The notes beneath the pieces are model-generated. The model ran no database searches. It was not told the origin of the DNA and worked only from the letters and a program-made list of their open reading frames with translations. This document shows, in pieces, positions 55,610 to 64,000 of a DNA stretch of 64,000 nucleotides. The DNA comes from Pseudorhodoplanes sp. GTDB taxonomy: Bacteria; Pseudomonadota; Alphaproteobacteria; Rhizobiales; Xanthobacteraceae. The position numbers were made by a program, and so were the translations under genes. The DNA lies in contig JALHOD010000005.1 in NCBI GenBank assembly GCA_022843165.1, positions 124,001 to 188,000 on the forward strand, given 5' to 3'. Each line of letters begins with the position of its first letter. The stretch's first letter is position 1.

Positions 55610-56151
55610 CACGTCTTCTTTTCACGCGACTCGTTGCGGACCTTCTGAAGCAGCGCCTTGACGTCTTCCGGTTTCCGCACCTCGCGGAACGCGACCTTGC
55701 CGGCATGATCGGCGTCCGGCACTTTCGAGCGCGCGCCGGACATAACATAAAGATGGCCGGTATTCTCGCCGCTGTTGAGGATTTCGAAGTCCTCGTCCAG
55801 TTGCTCCAGACTGTACCAGAGGAGCCGCCGTTTTGTTGTGACCGTGTCATGTTTGACAATCACACGCCGGTCGGTGATGGCGTAGGTCGTGCCATAGGCG
55901 AACATCACCATCAGGAAGGGTGCGGCGAGAAAGACAAACGCGATCATCATCGGAAAGAAGCTGATCTCGGCCGGGATGACTCCGGCAAGCCGCAGGCCGA
56001 GGGTGACCGCCATCAGCGGCAGGCCGAGCCACCACCAGAACAGTTGCGTGCGAAAGGTCGCGATGGTGTCGGGCCGGCCCGCCCAGATCACGCGTTCGCC
56101 GGGTTGCAGGATGCCGGCGAGAGCGGCAATGGCCGCTCCCGGAACGATCAC
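55609..56151 (-). CDS. PH-like domain membrane protein
   Basis: The 180-residue protein has a first segment [14 protein letters not shown], two membrane helices (about residues 38-85), and a bacterial PH-like domain starting [36 protein letters not shown]. This is the YdbS/YdbT (DUF304-like) arrangement. Start is a GTG at 56151 overlapping the rpe stop (GTGA). It ends in a charged tail ([11 protein letters not shown]). Role unknown, perhaps envelope related. Confidence 0.82.
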   Translation of the reverse strand: MIVPGAAIAALAGILQPGERVIWAGRPDTIATFRTQLFWWWLGLPLMAVTLGLRLAGVIPAEISFFPMMIAFVFLAAPFLMVMFAYGTTYAITDRRVIVKHDTVTTKRRLLWYSLEQLDEDFEILNSGENTGHLYVMSGARSKVPDADHAGKVAFREVRKPEDVKALLQKVRNESREKKT

Positions 56152-56831
56152 GCCGCTTCCCCGCGCGCGAGCGCGCCGGCATTGCGGATCGCGGAGATGT
56201 TGCCGCGATAGGCCGACGCGCCGCCCTTGAACACGGCCGAGCCCGCGACGAGGACATTTGCGCCGGCGGCGGTGACGGCGGCTGCGGTCTCCGGCGTGAC
56301 GCCGCCGTCGACTTCCAGATCGATCGGCCGCCCGCCGATCATGGCGCGGATGCGCGCGATCTTCTCGACCGCCGCCGGAATGAAGGCCTGTCCGCCGAAA
56401 CCGGGATTGACCGACATCACCAGCACGAGGTCCACGAGATCGAGCACATGCTCGATGGTGTTTTCGGGGGTGGCGGGATTGAGCGACACGCCGGCTTTCT
56501 TGCCGAGCGCGCGGATCGCCTGCAGCGAGCGGTGCAGATGCGGACCGGCCTCCACATGCACGGTGATGATGTCGGAGCCGGCCTTGGCAAAAGCTTCCAG
56601 ATGCGGATCGCAGGGCGCGATCATCAGATGCACGTCGAAGATTTTCCTGGAATGCGGACGCAACGCCTTCACCACATCCGGGCCGAAGGTGATGTTCGGC
56701 ACAAAGTGGCCGTCCATCACGTCGAGATGGATCCAGTCGCCGCCGGCCTGGTCGACGGCGCGCACGTCCTCGCCGAGCTTGGAGAAATCCGAGGCCAGAA
56801 TCGAAGGCGCGATCAGCAGCGGGCGGGTCAT
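56148..56831 (-). CDS. rpe: Ribulose-phosphate 3-epimerase
   Basis: The 227-residue TIM-barrel enzyme interconverts ribulose 5-phosphate and xylulose 5-phosphate in the pentose-phosphate and Calvin pathways. Signature segments are [36 protein letters not shown] (metal-binding His, Asp), [14 protein letters not shown] and [17 protein letters not shown] lies before the ATG at 56831. The stop overlaps the GTG start of the PH-like gene. No other Calvin genes are nearby. Confidence 0.95.
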   Translation of the reverse strand: MTRPLLIAPSILASDFSKLGEDVRAVDQAGGDWIHLDVMDGHFVPNITFGPDVVKALRPHSRKIFDVHLMIAPCDPHLEAFAKAGSDIITVHVEAGPHLHRSLQAIRALGKKAGVSLNPATPENTIEHVLDLVDLVLVMSVNPGFGGQAFIPAAVEKIARIRAMIGGRPIDLEVDGGVTPETAAAVTAAGANVLVAGSAVFKGGASAYRGNISAIRNAGALARGEAA

Positions 56832-56892
56832 CGTGTCCTCTTCGGCGGTCGAGCTTTCGTCTATCACCCCCCTGTCGGGGGAGCAACGCGGC

Positions 56893-57861
56893 TTACTTCT
56901 TGCTGTTAATTCTCCGTGCCAGCGGCCCCAACATGTGCGGCAGCAGGTAGATCGGAAACTGCGCCAGCGCGAAATAGAGCCAGGTTAGCTCCGGCAGCGC
57001 GCCGCCGGTCGCGGCCAGCATCAGTCCGGTATTGCGCTGGGACGCCATCAGGCCGAGGGCGAAGGCGTCGCGCCAGCCGGCGGGCGCGAAGACGAGGGCG
57101 GTCAGCCCCATCATCAGAAACGTGACGGCGAAGGCGAGGGCGGTCAGGCCGATCACCAGCAGCGGATCGGACAGGGTGCGCGCGGCCACGTCGCTCATCA
57201 GCGCGGCGACGAACACGAACAGCAGGATCACGTTGAGGCCGTCGATTTCCTCCTTGCGCCGCGCCACGCGCTCTACACCCGCGATCCGGCGGATGACGGC
57301 GGCCAGCACCGCCGCGCCGCCCAGCATCGCGAACAGCGCCAGCCCGAGCGCCAGCGGCGACAGCGTCAGTCCGTCTCCGATGAAGATGCGGACGAATACC
57401 GGCGCCGCGAACGGAATGAGCATTGTGCAGGCCACCATGGCGCTCAGCACCAGGGCGGCGTCGAGGCCCATCAGCGCGGCGATGGCGGGCGAGGACATCA
57501 TCGGGGTGGTGGCGGCCTGCAGCACCAGCGCCAGAAACAGCGCCGGCGCCAGCGCGCCGAATCCCAGCAGCCAGTACAGCGCGCCGAGCAGGACCGGCTG
57601 CGCCAGCATGATCCAGAGGCTGGCGCCGATCACCAGACCGGGCCGCGCCAGCCGGACGCGGATCGCGGCCGGCTCCACCCGCAGGAAAGTCAGCACCAGC
57701 AGCAGGAACACCGAGGCCGACAGGAACGGCTTGAGCAGCACGCCGAGCGGCGGCACCGCCACGCCGATGATCACCAGCGCCGCGACCGCGCGCGTGCCCT
57801 GCCGGCCGAGCCAGGACAGGGCTTTCGACAGGATCGCCGCCGGTCCGTTGACGAGGGGCAT
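56893..57861 (-). CDS. BASS-like sodium/solute symporter
   Basis: The 322-residue membrane protein has about ten hydrophobic segments and the bile-acid:sodium symporter (SBF-like) pattern [41 protein letters not shown], and [43 protein letters not shown]. Substrate is unknown (organic acid or sterol-like acid). GGAG 6-7 bases upstream supports the ATG at 57861. It ends 62 bases before rpe on the same strand, so the two could share a transcript. Confidence 0.85.
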   Translation of the reverse strand: MPLVNGPAAILSKALSWLGRQGTRAVAALVIIGVAVPPLGVLLKPFLSASVFLLLVLTFLRVEPAAIRVRLARPGLVIGASLWIMLAQPVLLGALYWLLGFGALAPALFLALVLQAATTPMMSSPAIAALMGLDAALVLSAMVACTMLIPFAAPVFVRIFIGDGLTLSPLALGLALFAMLGGAAVLAAVIRRIAGVERVARRKEEIDGLNVILLFVFVAALMSDVAARTLSDPLLVIGLTALAFAVTFLMMGLTALVFAPAGWRDAFALGLMASQRNTGLMLAATGGALPELTWLYFALAQFPIYLLPHMLGPLARRINSKK

Positions 57862-58025
57862 GCAAACTCCGGCGGGTGATGACGAATCTGTGAGTCGGGG
57901 CGGCAGGCAGCCCGATCTGTAGCGCGGCCGGGACAGGCAATCCATATAAGGACAGCCATGCGTCCGCGCGGCTTTTCCGGGCCGCGCAGGATGCTAAGGG
58001 ATCGTTTTGACGGGAGAGCCTATCG

Positions 58026-59273
58026 ATGGCGCGGACTGATGCGATCGTTCTGGGCGCGGGCATTGTTGGCGTCTCGGCCGCCCTGCATCTGGCCAGGCGC
58101 GGCCTCTCGGTCGCGCTCGTCGACCGCCGCGCGCCGGGAGAGGAGACCTCCTACGGCAATGCCGGCATCATCGAGGGCAACACCTATTTCCCGTATCCCT
58201 TTCCGCTCAAGCCGGCGGCGCTGCTGAAGATCATCTTCAAGCAGGCGCCGGAAGCCAACTACCATCTCTCGCATCTTCCAAAACTCGCGCCCTGGCTGTT
58301 CTCCTATCTGATGCATTCGCGCGGTCCGGCGATGCTCGACTTCGCGCACCGGATGCGCCCGCTCTTCGCCAATGCCGTCGCCGAGCACGAAAAGCTGATG
58401 CAGGAGGCCGGCGCCGAGAGCTATCTGCGCACGAATGGCTGGTTGAAGGTCTATCGCAGCGTGCGCGGGCTCGAGGACGCGCGGCGCGATCTCGACGTCA
58501 TCGCCGCCGCCGGCATCGCTTTCGAGCCGCTCGACACCGATGCCGCGCTGGCGCTGGAGCCGGATCTCGCGCCGGTCTTCGAGCGCGCGGTGTTCTGGCC
58601 GGGCGCCGCCAGCCTGAGCAATCCGCTGGCGGTCACGCGGGCCTATGCCGAAAGGTTCAAAAAGCTCGGCGGCGTGCTGCTGGAAGGGGATGCGCGCTCG
58701 CTGCATCGCGCGGGCGACAAGTGGCGCGTCGACACCGACGAGGGCGCGGTCGATGCCGCCGCGGCCGTGATCGCGCTCGGTCCCTGGGCGCCGGACGTGC
58801 TCGATCCGCTCGGCATCAGATTGCCGCTGCTGGTCAAGCGCGGCTATCACCGCCATTTCAAGCCGGCCGGCAACAAGGGATTGTCGCGGCCGGTGCTGGA
58901 CGCCGAGGTCGGCTATCTGGTGGCGCCGATGGAGCAGGGGCTGCGACTGACCACCGGTGCCGAATTCGCCGATCGCGATGCGCCCGCAACGCCGGTGCAG
59001 TTCGACCGCCTGATGCCGCAGGCGCGCGAACTCTTTCCGCTCGGCGCGCCGGTTGAGCCGGAGCCCTGGCTCGGGCGGCGTCCCTGCTTTCCGGATTCCA
59101 TGCCGGTAATCGGCCGCGCGCCCGGCCAGCCGGGGCTGTGGCTGGATTACGGGCACGCGCATTGGGGACTCACCCTCGGCCCGGTCGCCGGACGTCTGCT
59201 CGCCGAAATGATGACCGGAGAGACGCCGTTCACCGATCCCAAGCCCTACGCGGCCGAACGGTTTTTGCCGTAA
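58026..59273 (+). CDS. DadA-like FAD-dependent D-amino acid dehydrogenase
   Basis: The 415-residue flavoprotein has the N-terminal dinucleotide motif IVLGAGIVGVSAALHLARRG with VDRRAPGEETSYGNAGII (DadA-type ETSYGNAG), and a C-terminal DYGHAHWGLTLGPVAGRLLAEMMTG. It oxidises D-amino acids or similar amines to ketoacids, passing electrons to quinone. The exact substrate is uncertain. It is divergent from the BASS-like gene; a GC-rich hairpin (GCGCGGC/GCCGCGC, about 57964-57985) lies upstream. Confidence 0.9.
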   Translation: MARTDAIVLGAGIVGVSAALHLARRGLSVALVDRRAPGEETSYGNAGIIEGNTYFPYPFPLKPAALLKIIFKQAPEANYHLSHLPKLAPWLFSYLMHSRGPAMLDFAHRMRPLFANAVAEHEKLMQEAGAESYLRTNGWLKVYRSVRGLEDARRDLDVIAAAGIAFEPLDTDAALALEPDLAPVFERAVFWPGAASLSNPLAVTRAYAERFKKLGGVLLEGDARSLHRAGDKWRVDTDEGAVDAAAAVIALGPWAPDVLDPLGIRLPLLVKRGYHRHFKPAGNKGLSRPVLDAEVGYLVAPMEQGLRLTTGAEFADRDAPATPVQFDRLMPQARELFPLGAPVEPEPWLGRRPCFPDSMPVIGRAPGQPGLWLDYGHAHWGLTLGPVAGRLLAEMMTGETPFTDPKPYAAERFLP

Positions 59274-59276
59274 CGA

Positions 59277-59489
59277 TCAGCGCGGGCAGGCCCTGTGCGC
59301 GGCAGGTATGCAGCGTCTGCTGCGATGATCGCGCACGCGCTCCCGCGCCTCGGCGTCGGATGCGGCCATGATGGTGGTGACGCCGATCGCGGCGGCGGTC
59401 ACGGTGCTGCCGCCGGCGGACGGGGTGAGAACAGAGAAGAGCGCGGCGGCGAAGGCGGCCTGGCGCAGACGGGACGGCAGGAACGGCAT
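59277..59489 (-). CDS. Small secreted protein, uncertain
   Basis: A frame of about 70 residues from the ATG at 59489, preceded by GGAG 6 bases upstream, codes a signal-like N-terminus (PFLPSRLRQAAFAAALFSVL) and then a short polar tail ending in Arg/Cys-rich residues. A role is not predictable, and the small size and high GC mean it may be spurious. It converges on the DadA-like gene. Confidence 0.45.
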   Translation of the reverse strand: MPFLPSRLRQAAFAAALFSVLTPSAGGSTVTAAAIGVTTIMAASDAEARERVRDHRSRRCIPAAHRACPR

Positions 59490-59554
59490 GGCGGTCTCCA
59501 TAAAATATGAGGCTCCGTTCATTGGTCGCGTGCCGGCCATGGCCGGTTCAAATG

Positions 59555-59761
59555 TCAGGCGCGGCGCTTCACTTCGTGAAATGCATAGCGATCGCGAATG
59601 TTCGCATTGAAGAAGCGCCCCTTCGAGGGCGCCGTCTGAAACGCGGCATATACGCCCGGCGGCACGGCGTCATAGATGTATTTTCGGCCGGTCGTGAAAG
59701 TCACCAGCAGGCGCCGCGACGAAGCGTCATAGACGATGGTTCTGATCGCGGTTGAGGGCAT
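59555..59761 (-). CDS. KTSC-domain protein
   Basis: The 68-residue product matches the KTSC domain (after lysyl-tRNA-synthetase C-terminal extension): MPSTAIRTIVYDASSRRLLVTFTTGRKYIYDAVPPGVYAAFQTAPSKGRFFNANIRDRYAF. The SKGxFFN and IRDxY residues are the family core. Function unknown; the domain is often found alone or fused to nucleic-acid enzymes. It is 35 bases after the P1 peptidase on the same strand. Confidence 0.85.
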   Translation of the reverse strand: MPSTAIRTIVYDASSRRLLVTFTTGRKYIYDAVPPGVYAAFQTAPSKGRFFNANIRDRYAFHEVKRRA

Positions 59762-59796
59762 GCCGGTCAACGCGCGGCTGCGGCTTCTGGTTCGCC

Positions 59797-60786
59797 TCAA
59801 CGGCCGAATTTGCTGCGCCAGTCCGGCAATGCGCCGTCGAATGGCAGCGCGGTCGCCTCATGCACCCCGCGTGCAATCGCGCGCGCCAGCACATTGGCGG
59901 CGGCAATGCCGATCGCGGTGAGATCGGCGAGCGGATCCGTCAGCGGCCTGGTGCCGGTGGCGGCGGCGAACACGATGTCGCCGTCGAGCGGGGTGTGCAC
60001 CGGATAGATCGCGCGCGCGAGACCGACCTGCGCCATCACCGCGAGCCGCTTGCATTGCGCCTTGGTGAGCCGGGCGTCAGTGGCGACCACCGCCGGCGTC
60101 GTGCTTTGCGGGGCGCCGCCCTTCATCCTCGGGTCCAGCGCGTTTGCCGGAAACGGCGAGGGCAGGCCGCGCCCGCCGAATTCCCTGTCCTGTTCGAACG
60201 GCGCCGCCCAGAAATGCGCGCCGTCACCGATCGTGACGCTGCCGACGGCGTTGACGGCGACCAGCGCGCCGACCGTGAATCCCTGCGCCGTGCGCGCCGA
60301 GGCCGAACCCAGCCCGCCTTTCAGGTTGACCGTGGTTGCGCCGAGGCCAGCGCCGGCGCTGCCCAGTGCGAAATCATGACCGGCCCTGGCGGCCGCCTCA
60401 TAGCCGAGATCGCGATAGGGCGAAAAGCGCCCCCAGGCCTTGTCGCCGCCATTGATCAGATCGAACAGGATGGCGCCCGGCACGATCGGCACGCGTGCCT
60501 TGCCGACCGCGAAGCCGCGGCCGATTTCGGCAAGAAAGGCCTGCACGCCCGAGGTCGCATCGAGGCCGAAGGCCGAGCCGCCCGACAGGCAGATCGCGTC
60601 CACGCTTTCGACCGTCATCGCCGGGTCGAGCAGTTCGGTGTCGCGCGTTCCGGGCCCGCCGCCGCGGATGTCGACGGCGGCCGTGGCCGGCGCGTCGAAC
60701 ACGATCGCGGTCGTGCCGGAGGCGAGTTTCGCGTCGCCGGCATGGCCGACGCGCAGACCGGGGATGTCGGTGATGAGATTGCGCAT
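59797..60786 (-). CDS. P1-family (DmpA-type) aminopeptidase
   Basis: The 329-residue self-cleaving Ntn-like hydrolase has MRNLITDIPGLRVGHAGDAKLASGTTAIVFD, VESVDAICLSGGSAFGLDATSGVQAFL, VNLKGGLGSASA and the cleavage/nucleophile region QSTTPAVVATDARLTKAQCKRLAVMAQVGLARAIYPVHTPLDGD, where Thr of STTPAVVATD is the likely N-terminal nucleophile after autoprocessing. Family members remove N-terminal residues from small peptides, including D-amino and beta-amino peptides. Confidence 0.92.
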   Translation of the reverse strand: MRNLITDIPGLRVGHAGDAKLASGTTAIVFDAPATAAVDIRGGGPGTRDTELLDPAMTVESVDAICLSGGSAFGLDATSGVQAFLAEIGRGFAVGKARVPIVPGAILFDLINGGDKAWGRFSPYRDLGYEAAARAGHDFALGSAGAGLGATTVNLKGGLGSASARTAQGFTVGALVAVNAVGSVTIGDGAHFWAAPFEQDREFGGRGLPSPFPANALDPRMKGGAPQSTTPAVVATDARLTKAQCKRLAVMAQVGLARAIYPVHTPLDGDIVFAAATGTRPLTDPLADLTAIGIAAANVLARAIARGVHEATALPFDGALPDWRSKFGR

Positions 60787-60930
60787 GGATGGGACCTTTG
60801 GCCGGCGAGTGTCACGATTGCACCGCGAAGGTCAACGCTTCACGCGTCCATCACATCCCCGCCAGATCGTGCCCGCGCGCTTGCACCCCGGCCCGGGCCG
60901 TGCAAACCAGACGCCAGTCACGAGGGCTTC

Positions 60931-61665
60931 ATGGCCGCCGATATCTCCTTTCTTGCCGCCCTGTTCGCGGGCCTGATCAGTTTCCTGTCGCCCTGCGTGC
61001 TGCCGCTGGTGCCGCCCTATCTGGTCTATCTCGCCGGCACCTCGCTGGAGCGGCTCGCCGACCAGGAGCCGGAACCGCAGGTCAAGCGCGACGCGGTGAT
61101 CGCGGCCTGCCTGTTCGTGCTCGGATTTTCCACCGTCTTCGTCGCGCTCGGCGCCAGCGCCAGCCTGATCGGCGGCTTGATCCGCGCCTGGTCCGACATT
61201 CTGTCCACCATTGCCGGCATCGCCATCATCGTGATGGGCCTGCATTTTCTCGGGCTGACGCGGATTGCCTTTCTGCTGCGCGAGAAGCGGCTCGGCATGG
61301 CCAAGCCCGTGGGCCTGTGGGGCGCCTATGCCATGGGGCTCGCCTTCGCCTTCGGCTGGACGCCCTGCATCGGGCCGATCCTCGCCGCCATCCTGGCGGT
61401 GGCGGCGTCGGAGGCGACGGTGCTGAAGGGCGCCTCGCTGCTGGCGGTCTATTCGCTGGGCCTTGGCATTCCATTCGTGATCGCGGCGGTCGCGATCGAA
61501 CCGTTCGCGGCGTTCCTCGCGCGCTTTCGCTCACACCTTGCGCATGTCGAGCGAGTCATGGGCGCGCTGCTGGTTTTGACCGGCATCATGTTCCTCACCG
61601 GCACCATCACCCAGATGAGCTTCTGGCTGCTGGAGACGTTTCCCGTGCTGGGCCGGATCGGATAG
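60931..61665 (+). CDS. ccdA: Cytochrome c biogenesis/thiol transfer protein CcdA
   Basis: The 244-residue six-helix membrane protein carries reducing equivalents from cytoplasmic thioredoxin to periplasmic thiol proteins. The redox cysteines are Cys22 (SFLSPCVLPLVPPY) and Cys146 (GWTPCIGPI), in the first and fourth helices. CGAGGG lies 6 bases before the ATG at 60931. It converges on the COG0523 GTPase with 3 bases between stops. Confidence 0.94.
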   Translation: MAADISFLAALFAGLISFLSPCVLPLVPPYLVYLAGTSLERLADQEPEPQVKRDAVIAACLFVLGFSTVFVALGASASLIGGLIRAWSDILSTIAGIAIIVMGLHFLGLTRIAFLLREKRLGMAKPVGLWGAYAMGLAFAFGWTPCIGPILAAILAVAASEATVLKGASLLAVYSLGLGIPFVIAAVAIEPFAAFLARFRSHLAHVERVMGALLVLTGIMFLTGTITQMSFWLLETFPVLGRIG

Positions 61666-61668
61666 CGG

Positions 61669-62874
<1,206 letters not shown>

Positions 62875-62945
62875 CTGGGACCTGCGTCGGTTTTGGGGAG
62901 AAGGGGAGTGCGGCTCCCGCCGCTGGATCGGAAACGGACATGCGG

Positions 62946-63233
62946 CTATTGCCTGCGGGTGCTGGCGGCGTGGCCGGTGGCGATTTCGCCGCTCAGGCGT
63001 GTGAGCATGGCCGCCACCCAGTGGGGGCCATAAAGATCGACCAGGCGGGGCAGCGCCTCGCTGAACAGCGCGGCGGCGAGGGTCGGGCCGCCGATGCCGG
63101 CCTCATGCGCCCGGGCGAGGCCCGCGCGGACATGCCCGCGCGCCTCCCAGAAGCGTGGCGGCAGGACGGAAGGACTGATCTCGTCCTGCGCGGCTATCAT
63201 CTCCTGGCCCAGGGGACCCATGCTGTGATCCAT
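62946..63233 (-). CDS. Unknown 95-residue protein, first gene of a Zur operon
   Basis: This 95-residue protein ([85 protein letters not shown]) is mostly helical, with no cysteine or clear metal motif; His residues are scattered. I recognise no family. It starts 36 bases downstream of the Zur box with GAGG adjacent to the ATG, and precedes the COG0523 GTPase. It may be a partner of that GTPase or a zinc-stress factor. A later ATG at 63221 is possible. Confidence 0.72.
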   Translation of the reverse strand: MDHSMGPLGQEMIAAQDEISPSVLPPRFWEARGHVRAGLARAHEAGIGGPTLAAALFSEALPRLVDLYGPHWVAAMLTRLSGEIATGHAASTRRQ

Positions 63234-63269
63234 GCCTCAATATTCCCTGTCCCTCGCGGGTCATTCTTG

Positions 63270-63288
63270 TATGTTATATTATAACATA
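63270..63288 (-). promoter_or_regulatory. Zur box
   Basis: TATGTTATA-T-TATAACATA is a perfect 9-bp inverted repeat around a central T, matching the alphaproteobacterial Zur consensus core (TGTTATANTATAACA). Read on the minus strand it contains TATAAT, a probable -10, so zinc-loaded Zur would block the promoter of the 63233-61669 operon. Confidence 0.85.
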
Positions 63289-63324
63289 ACAGTCTAGCAA
63301 GATGAGATGCGCGGGGCGTCCATC

Positions 63325-63351
63325 TTGACTATATTCCTATATGAATATAAT
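63325..63351 (+). promoter_or_regulatory. Sigma-70-type promoter with inner inverted repeat
   Basis: TTGACT (63325-63330) and TATAAT (63346-63351) are near-consensus with a 15-base spacer, which is slightly short. The spacer and -10 hold ATATTC (63331-63336) and GAATAT (63343-63348), a 6-bp inverted repeat that could bind a repressor. It points away from the Zur operon into the GC-rich region. Confidence 0.5.
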
Positions 63352-63851
63352 CTGACCTCACCTCGTCCGCCGAGGGGCGCTGTCATGAGGCGTCGTGAGA
63401 GCGGGACGAAGAAAGGGGTGCCGTGGAGATGCGCGGCACGGCCTTTCTGGGCATGTGCGGGCAATTCCCGTGCGTGACCGGTGCGGCGCCCGCGCGCCGG
63501 CCTCGCAAGCCGGCTCCCGGGCAACGGCGGGGCTCCGCCCGAGGCCACTATTGGGCCTCTGCCAGGAGCTGGCTGATGACAGGCGGCCCCGGTCGGCCAC
63601 CGTCAAAAGCGCGGCCCGCCGTCGCAGTGAAAACGCCGCGATGGTGCGTCGAGAGACGCGGCGGCCTTCGAGAGGAGGTCGTCTCTGAACGGACTTGGTT
63701 GCGTCACTCGGCGCACCATCCCCCTCTTTCATTCAAAGGGGGGAAGGAAAATGAAGGCGATCCCGGCGCCTCCAACAATACGGGCGGCGGAGCGTTGGCT
63801 GTTTGAGAATTGAATCGGACGATGAAGACCGTGCGGGCGAGGCGAACTCCC

Positions 63852-63878
63852 TTACCCTCCCCCTCCAGGGGAGGGTAA
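63852..63878. repeat. 11-bp perfect inverted repeat
   Basis: TTACCCTCCCC (63852-63862) and GGGGAGGGTAA (63868-63878) are exact reverse complements with loop CTCCA. Similar CCCTCCCC/GGGGAGGG elements are common between genes in this bacterial group, as I recall, and usually mark 3' ends of transcripts. Confidence 0.7.
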
Positions 63879-63884
63879 AGGCAA

Positions 63885-63914
63885 ACAAAAAAGCCCGCGC
63901 TGGTGCGCGGGCTT
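63885..63914 (-). terminator. Intrinsic terminator for the truncated 3' gene
   Basis: Stem AAGCCCGCGC (63891-63900) pairs with GCGCGGGCTT (63905-63914) around a TGGT loop. On the minus strand it is followed by a T-rich run (63892-63885). It starts 23 bases after the stop of the minus-strand gene at the window end. Confidence 0.85.
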
Positions 63915-63936
63915 CTCTGCGAAATGCGATGGCGGT

Positions 63937-64000
63937 TTACGACCGAGGCTTCGACTCGATCTCCTCGTAGGTGATCTTGCCGTCCTTGCCCTTCTTCCAG
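63937..64000 (-). CDS. C-terminus of a gene running out of the window
   Basis: The last 64 bases read on the minus strand as ...WKKGKDGKITYEEIESKPRS and stop at 63937-63939. Only 20 residues are visible; they are charged and could be an EF-hand-like or basic tail. A terminator follows at 63885-63914, which supports this being a real gene end. Its identity cannot be determined. Confidence 0.6.
   Translation of the reverse strand, partial: WKKGKDGKITYEEIESKPRS

Larger units (their letters stand above)
63234..63936. other. 700-base intergenic region with promoter and repeats
   Basis: Besides the Zur box it contains a plus-strand TTGACT-15-TATAAT promoter (63325-63351), a palindrome-rich GC segment (63357-63700) without a credible protein gene, an imperfect inverted repeat around TTTCATTCAAAG (63717-63744), the perfect repeat at 63852-63878 and a minus-strand terminator. 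A non-coding RNA from the 63325 promoter is possible but not shown. Confidence 0.55.

Noticed and set aside
63423-63806. 127-codon plus-strand frame in the terminal intergenic region
   Set aside because: Residue composition is Arg, Gly and Pro rich, there is no good ribosome-binding site, and it runs through an inverted repeat. I do not consider it a gene.

Overview
The window is GC-rich chromosomal DNA from an alphaproteobacterium of the order Hyphomicrobiales (Rhizobiales), most likely the Bradyrhizobiaceae/Xanthobacteraceae group. The main support is a complete acpXL-fabZXL-fabF2XL-fabF1XL-adh-lpxXL cluster (42128-47455), the rhizobial pathway that adds a very-long-chain fatty acid to lipid A. 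DUF2865, DUF2783 and BigR-type genes and a Bradyrhizobiaceae-like palindromic repeat (18077-18122) agree with this. Family placement is inference from gene content. I see no insertion sequences, prophage, integrases, tRNA, rRNA or CRISPR arrays; this looks like stable core chromosome.

Layout. 1-4061: an outer-membrane barrel protein (cut by the window edge), diacylglycerol kinase, glutamine-dependent NAD synthetase and a DUF2865 secreted protein. 4102-9960: an EamA exporter, a marR-maiA pair, rhlE-infA, and hmgA; maiA and hmgA are two steps of tyrosine/homogentisate breakdown. 10081-15098: DoxX, an MBL-fold protein with an altered metal motif, a lipoprotein hydrolase, an FAD aromatic hydroxylase, a cytosolic copper-storage protein and DUF2783. 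15100-20123: a hybrid histidine kinase, CreA, a small secreted protein, and a BigR-type sulfide sensor divergent from two YeeE/YedE sulfur transporters. 20366-24419: cysS, a GNAT gene, two tiny membrane-protein genes, cimA and a VOC gene, tightly coupled.

24424-34655: a LOG-type nucleosidase, an Atm1-like exporter, psd-pssA, an orphan ureE, a TRAP transporter, a GST and mmsA. 34840-40996: a MotA/MotB-like stator pair, two tandem Kup potassium transporters and a rhodanese. 41015-47455: an orphan polyamine-binding protein, then the very-long-chain fatty acid cluster on the minus strand. 47755-53489: two GHSLG-type hydrolases, an ICMT-family methyltransferase, RlpA and several small conserved genes. 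53464-56831: rpe, a PH-like membrane protein, DUF2259 and purB as one minus-strand operon. 56893-62874: a BASS-type transporter, a DadA-like oxidase, KTSC, a P1 peptidase and CcdA. The COG0523 GTPase at 61669-62874 and an unknown 95-residue gene sit behind a near-perfect Zur box (63270-63288). The last 700 bases are repeat-rich intergenic DNA and the end of one further gene.

Nothing here is clearly a new defence or mobile system. The best leads are: a ketosynthase-like partner in the fatty-acid cluster that has lost all three catalytic residues; an unknown protein in the Zur-controlled operon; two overlooked small membrane-protein genes between a GNAT gene and cimA; a diverged Kup paralogue missing a conserved acidic residue; and an MBL protein with a degenerate HxHxDH motif beside an FAD hydroxylase and DUF2783.
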